A stretch of DNA of 14,125 nt, taken from Candidatus Falkowbacteria bacterium CG23_combo_of_CG06-09_8_20_14_all_49_15 (GTDB lineage Bacteria > Patescibacteriota > Patescibacteriia > Patescibacteriales > UM-FILTER-48-10). Positions within the stretch are counted from its first letter, which is position 1; every line of letters begins with the position of its first letter. This document shows positions 6,905-12,414 of this stretch, in pieces. The notes beneath the pieces were generated by a model that did no database searches, was not told the DNA's origin, and saw only the letters and a list, made by a program, of their open reading frames with translations. Location: NCBI GenBank assembly GCA_002771615.1, contig PCSD01000059.1:1-14125 (forward strand). Reading direction: 5' to 3'. The position numbers and the translations under genes are program-made.

Positions 6905-6936
6905 AAAAAAAGCAAATTTAATCACCATAAAAAAAT

Positions 6937-7074
6937 ATGCCTAAAAGAACATTCCAACCCAACAATAGAAAAAAACAAAAAACCTTGGGTTTTCGTGAAC
7001 GGATGAAGACAAAGGCCGGACGTAATGTAATTAAAAGGCGTCGGCAAAAAGGCCGCCAACAACTTACCAAATAA
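6937..7074 (+). CDS. rpmH: 50S ribosomal protein L34
   Basis: The 45-residue basic protein begins MPKRTFQPNNRKKQKTLGFR and continues ERMKTKAGRNVIKRRRQKGR, the standard L34 pattern. It is a structural protein of the large ribosomal subunit. It is the first gene of a rightward operon with rnpA 4 bp downstream, the classic origin-proximal rpmH-rnpA-yidD-yidC order. The length is normal for the family (44-47 residues). The 26-base leader has no Shine-Dalgarno. Confidence 0.97.
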   Translation: MPKRTFQPNNRKKQKTLGFRERMKTKAGRNVIKRRRQKGRQQLTK

Positions 7075-7078
7075 TGGC

Positions 7079-7420
7079 ATGTTGCCGAAAATCGCCAGAA
7101 TAAGAAAAAAAAAGGCGCACGAGGCAATTTATCAGCACGGGCAACGTGTTTCCGGGCGTTTTTTAAGGATTATCATTTTAGCCAACAACTTATCATTTAA
7201 TCGTTTTGGATTTGTTGTTGGCGCAAAAATCAGCAAAAAGGCCGTGATGAGAAATAAAATTAAAAGACGTTTGCGTGCGTTAGTAGCCGAAAAAAATTCA
7301 TCGTGGTTGCAGGGCTATGATTTTTTATTTCTGGCTTTTCCGGCCAGCCAAGACCAAAAAAGCCAAGCATTAAGCCAGGATCTTACGGTCCTGTTGCGCC
7401 GCTTAAAAATTTGCCCATGA
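7079..7420 (+). CDS. rnpA: Ribonuclease P protein component
   Basis: This 113-residue basic protein pairs with the RNase P RNA to remove 5' leaders from pre-tRNAs. The N-terminal RIRKKKAHEAIYQHGQRV, the central RFGFVVGAKISKKAV and the RNR motif at MRNKIKRRLR (residues about 58-67) are diagnostic. The length is typical. The start lies 4 bp after rpmH, and the stop TGA overlaps the next start as ATGA, so translation of the two is probably coupled. The RNase P RNA gene itself was not seen in the window. Confidence 0.96.
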   Translation: MLPKIARIRKKKAHEAIYQHGQRVSGRFLRIIILANNLSFNRFGFVVGAKISKKAVMRNKIKRRLRALVAEKNSSWLQGYDFLFLAFPASQDQKSQALSQDLTVLLRRLKICP

Positions 7421-7674
7421 AAAATTTGCTTATTTATTGGCCGCGCTATTCCGCCATAACCGTGATCAAAATCTATCAAAAGTTTTTATCTTTTGACCAT
7501 AGCTGGCTGAAAATTTTTTATCCTTACGGATTTTGCCGTTTTCGTCCGACTTGTTCCGAGTACGCGGTCATGGCTTTAGGGAAATACGGTTTTTTAAAAG
7601 GCGGATTAATGGCTTGCTGGCGCGTTTTGCGTTGCCACCCTTGGAATAAGGGCGGTTATGATCCGGTGAAATAG
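7417..7674 (+). CDS. yidD: Membrane protein insertion efficiency factor YidD
   Basis: This 85-residue protein of the YidD family (formerly the alpha-hemolysin domain) assists YidC/Sec membrane insertion at the inner face of the membrane. The N-terminal amphipathic segment is followed by the family block: CRFRPTCSEYAVMALGKYG in the middle and WRVLRCHPWNKGGYDPV near the end. All three conserved cysteines are present. The ATG at 7417 overlaps the rnpA stop (ATGA) and is preferred over an in-frame TTG at 7411. The short length and the position between rnpA and yidC fit the family. Confidence 0.95.
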   Translation: MKNLLIYWPRYSAITVIKIYQKFLSFDHSWLKIFYPYGFCRFRPTCSEYAVMALGKYGFLKGGLMACWRVLRCHPWNKGGYDPVK

Positions 7675-7734
7675 CCGCTCGTTCTGGTTGATTATTTTTT
7701 AAATCATTTTTTGTCAGCTATTCAACAATAAAAT

Positions 7735-8496
7735 ATGGGGCAATTATTCCAAACTTTTTTTTATCAGCCGATTTTGAATTTACTGATCTTTTTTTATAAT
7801 TATGTTCCCGGCCATGATTTAGGCTTGGCCATTATTCTTTTAACCATTGTCATTAAATTGATTTTATATCCTTTATCGCGCCAATCCATAAAATCTCAGA
7901 AAGCCTTACAGGATTTACAGCCAAAATTGAACAAAATTAAGGAAAAATACAAGGGCGACCGCGAAGCTTTGGGCAAAGCGACCTTGGCGCTGTATCGGGA
8001 CAATAAAATCAACCCATTTTCTTCTTGTTTACCTTTATTAGTACAAATTCCTTTCTTTTTCGCGGTTTTTCGGGTCTTCCGCGATGAATTGAACCACCAG
8101 TCTCTGAATTTGATCTATCCTTTTTTAGAAAAGCCGGAAACCTTAAATACTTTTTTCTTTAACATTGTTGATTTATCCCACCCCAGCAAAATTTTAGCGG
8201 TTTTAGCCGGCTTGGCCCAGTTCTGGCAGACCAAAATGTTGATGGCCAAAAAACCGGCCATCAAAGCCCCGGAAGCCAAAGATGAAAACATGACGGCTAT
8301 TTTAAATAAACAGATGCTTTATTTCATGCCGGCCTTGACCGTGTTTTTCGGCTTCACTTTCCCCGGCGGCTTAGCTTTGTATTGGCTGGTTACAACCCTC
8401 TTGACGGTTGCCCAGCAGAAAATCGTCTTTCGCGGCGGGCTGGCCCAGCCCGCGGACACGGAGAAAAAAGTGATTGAAGGAGAAGTGGTGAAATAA
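7735..8496 (+). CDS. yidC: YidC/Oxa1 family membrane protein insertase
   Basis: The 253-residue membrane protein inserts and folds other proteins, alone or with SecYEG. It is the short form without the large periplasmic P1 domain. Hydrophobic segments occur around 8-22, 29-48, 97-118, 142-160 and 196-225. The segment SRQSIKSQKALQDLQPKLNKIKEKYKGD (split here as SRQSIKSQKALQDLQ then PKLNKIKEKYKGD) is the usual cytoplasmic loop, and NPFSSCLPLLVQIPFFFAVF and FTFPGGLALYWLVT are family signatures. There is no N-terminal lipobox cysteine. It follows yidD by 60 bp, and co-transcription from the rpmH promoter is likely. No Shine-Dalgarno precedes the ATG. It probably ends at a weak terminator near 8520-8545. 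Confidence 0.95.
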   Translation: MGQLFQTFFYQPILNLLIFFYNYVPGHDLGLAIILLTIVIKLILYPLSRQSIKSQKALQDLQPKLNKIKEKYKGDREALGKATLALYRDNKINPFSSCLPLLVQIPFFFAVFRVFRDELNHQSLNLIYPFLEKPETLNTFFFNIVDLSHPSKILAVLAGLAQFWQTKMLMAKKPAIKAPEAKDENMTAILNKQMLYFMPALTVFFGFTFPGGLALYWLVTTLLTVAQQKIVFRGGLAQPADTEKKVIEGEVVK

Positions 8497-8519
8497 ATAT
8501 TTTTTTTGGTGAAAATCGC

Positions 8520-8545
8520 AGCCATGTCCAGGCGGCTTTTTTTTT
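8520..8545 (+). terminator. Possible weak terminator after yidC
   Basis: AGCC (8520-8523) and GGCT (8534-8537) could pair over a loop of 10 bases, followed by nine T residues. The stem is only 4 bp, so the call rests mainly on the T-run and the position 23 bases past the yidC stop. Confidence 0.35.
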
Positions 8546-8572
8546 GCTATAATTTTTCTATAATTCTCCCCA

Positions 8573-8617
8573 GCCCGGACGCACAAGCGTAACGCATTAT
8601 ATTTATTGCGTCCGGGC
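8573..8617. repeat. 11-bp inverted repeat in the yidC-gpmI spacer
   Basis: GCCCGGACGCA (8573-8583) and TGCGTCCGGGC (8607-8617) are perfect complements enclosing 23 bases. The spacer also contains two TATAAT hexamers (8548-8553 and 8559-8564), without a convincing -35, just upstream. A gpmI promoter there would put the inverted repeat in the mRNA leader, and no T-run follows. The role could be leader structure, mRNA stabilisation or a protein-binding site. The sequence 8618-8687 shows nothing else clear. Confidence 0.5.
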
Positions 8618-8687
8618 AGAAAGGCGGGGCGGACGGATTATTAAATTAATCTTTTTTTAACAGAAGGCCGCAATTAATCACTTACTT

Positions 8688-10289
8688 ATGGCAAAACCGA
8701 TTGTTCTGTGCATATTGGACGGCTGGGGCGAGTGGAATATGGCCATTGGCAACCCTTTGTTGGTGGCGCGTCTGCCCACTATTAATTGGTTAAACAGTTT
8801 TTGCCCCAAATTGCTTTTGGAAGCGTCCGGCCTGGCCGTCGGCTTGCCCTGGGGAGTGATGGGCAATTCGGAAGTCGGGCATCAGACCATGGGCGCGGGA
8901 CAGATTGTTTTTGAGGCTTCGCCAACCATTGATATGTCCATCCAAAGCGGGGATTTTTTCAAAAACCCGATTTTAAACGAAGCTTTGGAAAAAGCCCGGA
9001 CGCGCGACAGCGCTCTGCACCTTTGGGGGCTTTTGAGCGATGGCGGAGTCCATTCCCGTTTGCCGCATCTGTTCGCCTTGCTTGATCTGGCCAAAAAAAA
9101 AGGACTGACGAAAGTTTTTGTCCATGCCGTAACGGACGGCCGCGATGTGCCGCCCCAAAGCGCCAAAGATTATTTAATCCGGACCGCGGCGTATTTAGCC
9201 GAGCGCCAAGTCGGCCGTCTGGCCACGGTTTGCGGCCGTTATTATGCCATGGACAGAAATCAGAATTGGGATCGGACGGAAAAATATTTTTCCGCCCTTA
9301 CCGCTTGCCAGGGAGAATTCGCGGGTGATTTGAACGCGGCCGTGGATCAGTTTTACCGCCAAAAAATCACGGATGAATTTTTTACGCCCTTGATCATCAC
9401 GGACGAAAACGGCACGCCGGTCGCCAGGATCAAGGACGATGACGTGGTCGTCTGCTTCAATTTCCGCGGCGATCGGACCCGTCAGCTGACTCGCGCTTTT
9501 ACAGACAAGAATTTTACTTTTTTTTCGCCGGTCGCGCGGCCGGCCAATATCCATTATGCCGGCTTTACGCAATACGAAGAAGGCTTGACGATGCCCGTGG
9601 CTTTTCCGGCCAGCCGCATCAAAACTCGCTTAGGGGAAATTATTTCCGCGGCCGGCTTGCGCCAACTGCGGATTGCGGAAACGGAAAAATTCGCCCATGT
9701 CACCTATTTTTTTAATGGCGGTCAAGAAACCGCTTTTCCCAATGAAGACCGGATTCTCGTCCCTTCCAAGAATGTCCCGTCCTACGCCCAGTTGCCGGCG
9801 ATGAGCGCGAAAGAAATCACTGTTCGTTTAGTCGCGGCCATTGCCTCCGGCCGTTACGACTTTATTTTGGTGAATTACGCCAATCCGGATATGGTCGGGC
9901 ACACCGGTAATTTCTCAGCCGCCGTCCGCGCCGTGACAGCGGTTGACCAGGAGCTTAACACTCTGATCCAAGCGGTGCATCAGGCGGGCGGCTCCTTGCT
10001 GATCACCGCCGACCATGGCAATGTGGAGGAAATGATTAATATTCAAACCGGCGAACCGGACACCAAGCATTCGTCCAATCCGGTGCCCTGCTGGCTGGTG
10101 TCCCCGCCCTATTGTTATAAACAGCCTTTACCCGCCAAGTTATTGCCCGTCGGCGTAGAAGGAATGTTAGTAGACATCGCGCCCACTATTCTGAATATTA
10201 TAAATTTGGGCCAAGACAAAAAAATTCTGCCCGGCCGGAGCTTATTGCCTTTTTTCCAGGCCCGGCAGGAACAAGCCGCTCAGAATTAA
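8688..10289 (+). CDS. gpmI: 2,3-bisphosphoglycerate-independent phosphoglycerate mutase
   Basis: The 533-residue enzyme interconverts 3- and 2-phosphoglycerate in lower glycolysis, using two manganese ions and a phosphoserine intermediate. The alkaline-phosphatase-fold motifs are present: DGWG (11-14) and GNSEVGHQTMGAGQ (59-72) with catalytic Ser61; then the phosphotransferase-domain insert, including AVTDGRDVPP and FNFRGDRTRQLTRAF; then the second metal site at NYANPDMVGHTG (about 397-408), TADHGNVEEM (about 438-447) and KHSSNPVP. It is about 20 residues longer than the usual 510, mostly from a longer C-terminus. It stands alone between the yidC spacer and a bidirectional terminator. No Shine-Dalgarno is present at usable distance from the ATG. 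Confidence 0.97.
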   Translation: MAKPIVLCILDGWGEWNMAIGNPLLVARLPTINWLNSFCPKLLLEASGLAVGLPWGVMGNSEVGHQTMGAGQIVFEASPTIDMSIQSGDFFKNPILNEALEKARTRDSALHLWGLLSDGGVHSRLPHLFALLDLAKKKGLTKVFVHAVTDGRDVPPQSAKDYLIRTAAYLAERQVGRLATVCGRYYAMDRNQNWDRTEKYFSALTACQGEFAGDLNAAVDQFYRQKITDEFFTPLIITDENGTPVARIKDDDVVVCFNFRGDRTRQLTRAFTDKNFTFFSPVARPANIHYAGFTQYEEGLTMPVAFPASRIKTRLGEIISAAGLRQLRIAETEKFAHVTYFFNGGQETAFPNEDRILVPSKNVPSYAQLPAMSAKEITVRLVAAIASGRYDFILVNYANPDMVGHTGNFSAAVRAVTAVDQELNTLIQAVHQAGGSLLITADHGNVEEMINIQTGEPDTKHSSNPVPCWLVSPPYCYKQPLPAKLLPVGVEGMLVDIAPTILNIINLGQDKKILPGRSLLPFFQARQEQAAQN

Positions 10290-10509
10290 TTTTTGGTTTT
10301 TGAGATCATTCTATAACTAAGGCCCGCGCTTTGCGTTGAAAAAAATTGATAAAAATCCGGGTAATTTAATCAGCGAACCCTCTATTTTCTGCCATAGCCT
10401 TGTAAAAAAATCCGTTTTGAGTGTAAGAGAAAGATGAAAAATCATTACTAAGCGGATTGCCCGCGAGTTTTTTAGCAGAACCAATTTTTTGCGGTCGGTC
10501 ATTTTTTAA

Positions 10510-10544
10510 AAAAATAATCCGCTTTTTTCAAGCGGATTATTTTT
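10510..10544. terminator. Bidirectional Rho-independent terminator between gpmI and ferredoxin gene
   Basis: A perfect 15-bp stem (10510-10524 with 10530-10544) around a 5-base loop has the GC core TCCGCTT/AAGCGGA with A-runs on one side and T-runs on the other. It lies 36 bp past the stop of the leftward ferredoxin gene and 220 bp past the gpmI stop, so it ends the leftward transcript and could also end the rightward one. The interval 10290-10509 shows no gene I can support. A 61-codon minus-strand frame at 10317-10502 was rejected. Confidence 0.9.
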
Positions 10545-10580
10545 AAGCAAGAGTTCTTTTTCAAGCCAAGTCTGATTTTA

Positions 10581-10757
10581 TTATTCCACCACGATCGCTT
10601 CCACCGGGCAGTGGTCGGCCGCGCGTTCGGCGCAATCGCGATTCTGTTCATTAATAACCATTGACTTCCCGTCCTCCCCCAAGCGGAAAGTTTCCGGGCA
10701 AAGCTCGGCGCAGCGGCCGCAACCGATGCATTTTTCTTTAATGATTTTGATGGCCAT
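10581..10757 (-). CDS. Single-cluster [4Fe-4S] ferredoxin
   Basis: This 58-residue electron carrier has the cluster motif CIGCGRC (Cys10, Cys13, Cys16) and a distal Cys50-Pro in HCPVEAI, the four ligands expected for one [4Fe-4S] cluster. Cys20 and Cys42 lie where small Thermotoga-type ferredoxins have a structural disulfide. The other residues are acidic and small, with MAIKIIKEK at the start and IVVE at the end, typical of the type. It lies 47 bp after the stop of the bactofilin-like gene in the same direction, probably as the second gene of that transcript, and ends 36 bp before a terminator. No Shine-Dalgarno. The electron partner is not apparent from the neighbours. Confidence 0.92.
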   Translation of the reverse strand: MAIKIIKEKCIGCGRCAELCPETFRLGEDGKSMVINEQNRDCAERAADHCPVEAIVVE

Positions 10758-10804
10758 AATGCTTTATTTTTAAATAATTTTTAATGGTTAATAAAATAAT
10801 TTCG

Positions 10805-11986
10805 TTAAGCGGGTTTTTCGCTTTGATTCTGCGGTTTGATTTTTTCCCAAATTATACCCAGCCCCAGCCAGATCGCGGCCAAAGAAAACGCCCAGCCCAA
10901 ATAAGGCAGATGAAAAAGGATTTGAGCGACGATCACGCCCGCGGCCATTTCGCGCGTTACTCGGTTCGGCCCGCCGTCTTGCCTCTTTAACCAGGGAATT
11001 TTTTTCCCGAGCCAACGTCCCGCCGCCAAGGCAACCAGGACGCGTCCGCAAAACATCGCGGCCAGCCAAGCCGCGCCCAACATCAACCCCAGCGGCCAGC
11101 CGATGATCATCAGGATTAATATTAAGGCAATCATAGGGCAAGCGAAAAAAACCAGGAGGCCGTGGGCGAAAGTCGGCCAGAAATTTTTTCCGCCGCGATC
11201 GGTGGCCGCGATCAAGGCGGGCGTAAAATAGATTAATACCAAACCTACCAGGAATGAAGAAAAAATCGCGATGAGCAACGGCCAGAGAAAAGCGATAAAT
11301 TTTTCTCCTGCGGATTTTTTTTCCGGTTCGGGTTTGGCCAGCTGTTCTGTTTTTCCGCCAATCAAGGCTTTTTCCGATAAAGATACGCCGTTAGTGAAGT
11401 TATAAGCAAGATCGCCGCCAATTTTGGCCGAGGGGAAAACCGTCAGAAAATTATTCTTTCCTTCCAGTTCGCGCCAGTGCGCCTGCCGGCCGACCGTGCC
11501 GGAAAAAGAGATTTGTTGGGCCCAGCCGGATAAGTCGCGGTCTATGCGGGCATCGCCAACATTCAAGCTGGTCGCGAAAAAATACAGGTCTTTATTCAGG
11601 TGAGCGGTTTCCGTGATGTCAATTTTTGCGGCGCTTAGGCTGGTTTGACCGGTAATCTCGCCTTGAATCTCGATTTTTTCGGCCGCGCCGGCGCGCACAT
11701 CGCCATTCACGCGGCCTTTAATGATGATTTGTTTCGCCAGCCCGATCAAATCGCCGTTAATTTCACCGTCCACCAGCAAACGGCTGCCCAGGAAAAAAAC
11801 ATCGCCGTTGATTCGTCCGTTCAGCGTTATTTCCGGACTGAAGATAATCAAGTTTTCCTCAATCGTTTCTTCCTTGTCTGTGGTAACTTGCTCGCCTTTG
11901 CGCCAAGAAAAAGCCCCGACTGCGCTGGGGAGCAGAAGAAAAAAGCAAATCACAACCAAATAAAAACTTGTTATTTTGTTAAACAT
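10805..11986 (-). CDS. Bactofilin-like beta-helix protein with C-terminal membrane domain
   Basis: The 393-residue protein has a signal-like hydrophobic N-terminus (about 1-25, ending in SAVGAFS). A region (about 45-200) follows with repeats of the form G-x-hydrophobic-x-G-D/Q-hydrophobic, seen at GRINGDV, GEINGDL, GRVNGDV and GEITGQ, like bactofilin and polymer-forming beta-helices. From 229 to 381 it is strongly hydrophobic, with four or so membrane segments (about 230-260, 272-298, 300-323, 346-381), then a basic and polar tail. It is likely an integral membrane protein with an extracytoplasmic beta-helix. The function is unknown; a cell-shape or envelope role is inference from the bactofilin resemblance. 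The frame is open to 12058, but the ATG at 11986 gives a clean signal peptide. A minus-strand promoter candidate lies at 12103-12131. It probably shares a transcript with the ferredoxin gene. Confidence 0.8.
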   Translation of the reverse strand: MFNKITSFYLVVICFFLLLPSAVGAFSWRKGEQVTTDKEETIEENLIIFSPEITLNGRINGDVFFLGSRLLVDGEINGDLIGLAKQIIIKGRVNGDVRAGAAEKIEIQGEITGQTSLSAAKIDITETAHLNKDLYFFATSLNVGDARIDRDLSGWAQQISFSGTVGRQAHWRELEGKNNFLTVFPSAKIGGDLAYNFTNGVSLSEKALIGGKTEQLAKPEPEKKSAGEKFIAFLWPLLIAIFSSFLVGLVLIYFTPALIAATDRGGKNFWPTFAHGLLVFFACPMIALILILMIIGWPLGLMLGAAWLAAMFCGRVLVALAAGRWLGKKIPWLKRQDGGPNRVTREMAAGVIVAQILFHLPYLGWAFSLAAIWLGLGIIWEKIKPQNQSEKPA

Positions 11987-12102
11987 ATGATTAAATATTT
12001 GAATAATCGCGGCGCGCAAATTACGGCCAGAAATTATGAATTTTTGCCGTTCAACCAAAACATCCGCCGGCGGCGCGCAGGGGGTTTTCAGGCCTCAAAA
12101 TT

Positions 12103-12131
12103 ATTTTAACAGAAATTATCCGTCTTTACAA
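12103..12131 (-). promoter_or_regulatory. Candidate promoter of the bactofilin-like gene
   Basis: On the minus strand TTGTAA (12131-12126, four of six) and TAAAAT (12108-12103, five of six) are 17 bp apart. The predicted start is about 110 bases before the ATG at 11986, or about 40 before the upstream ATG at 12058. The long leader is a weak point. Confidence 0.4.
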
Positions 12132-12132
12132 T

Positions 12133-12159
12133 AAAAAAGAGCCGTATAAAAAACGGCTC
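12133..12159 (-). terminator. Rho-independent terminator of the 61-codon small gene
   Basis: GAGCCGT (12139-12145) and ACGGCTC (12153-12159) form a 7-bp stem with a 7-base loop. Read on the minus strand, six T residues follow (12138-12133). It lies 13 bases past the small gene's stop codon. Confidence 0.85.
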
Positions 12160-12172
12160 ATTTGCGATTATT

Positions 12173-12358
12173 TTATTTTTGCCGGCTTTTTTTGTATTCA
12201 AATAAAGCTTCGGCAATCGCTTCCCAGTTTAGACAATGACCGGGTATAGACCGGAAAAAACATTCCGCAGTCTTATTGTTTTTCGGCTTGAAAAATAGGC
12301 AAGCCGCGTTTTGATAGCGGCCGCAGACGAACGCAATGGTACAGAAATTTTTTTTCAT
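12173..12358 (-). CDS. Small cysteine-containing protein of unknown function
   Basis: I do not recognise the family of this 61-residue protein. It has five cysteines (residues 6, 12, 20, 33 and 42), a mixed hydrophobic and polar N-terminal half, and a likely C-terminal helix (NWEAIAEALFEYKKSRQK). There is no CxxC pair, so ordinary zinc-finger or ferredoxin motifs are absent. The reality of the gene is supported by AAGGAGG 5 bases before its ATG, the only strong Shine-Dalgarno in the window, and by its own terminator 13 bases past the stop. It diverges from the Elp3-type gene, with 56 bp between the starts. Possible roles include metal binding, redox sensing or a small regulatory protein, none proven. 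Confidence 0.75.
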   Translation of the reverse strand: MKKNFCTIAFVCGRYQNAACLFFKPKNNKTAECFFRSIPGHCLNWEAIAEALFEYKKSRQK

Positions 12359-12414
12359 TTTTCCTCCTTAATTAAAAAAAAGAGCCAGCGAATACATTTA
12401 TTTTTATCACTAAG

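Noticed and set aside
7411..7416. TTG start for yidD
   Set aside because: The ATG six bases later overlaps the rnpA stop as ATGA, a common coupled arrangement, and loses nothing conserved.
9195..9572. 125-codon minus-strand frame inside gpmI
   Set aside because: It is fully contained in a clear gpmI gene and has no family features; it is a shadow of GC-rich coding sequence.
10360..10400. tRNA-like GGGTTCG on the minus strand
   Set aside because: No matching T-arm stem, anticodon arm or acceptor stem could be formed around it.
10317..10502. 61-codon minus-strand frame between gpmI and the ferredoxin gene
   Set aside because: It begins only 7 bases past a strong terminator hairpin on its own strand, has no ribosome binding site or promoter, and no recognisable protein pattern.
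11987..12058. Longer start for the bactofilin-like protein
   Set aside because: The added 24 residues would precede and bury the signal-like segment; the ATG at 11986 gives a normal signal peptide. The longer form remains possible given the promoter candidate at 12103-12131.
11645..12109. 154-codon plus-strand frame opposite the bactofilin-like gene
   Set aside because: It lies antisense to a protein with clear signal peptide and repeats, with no recognisable domain or start signals.
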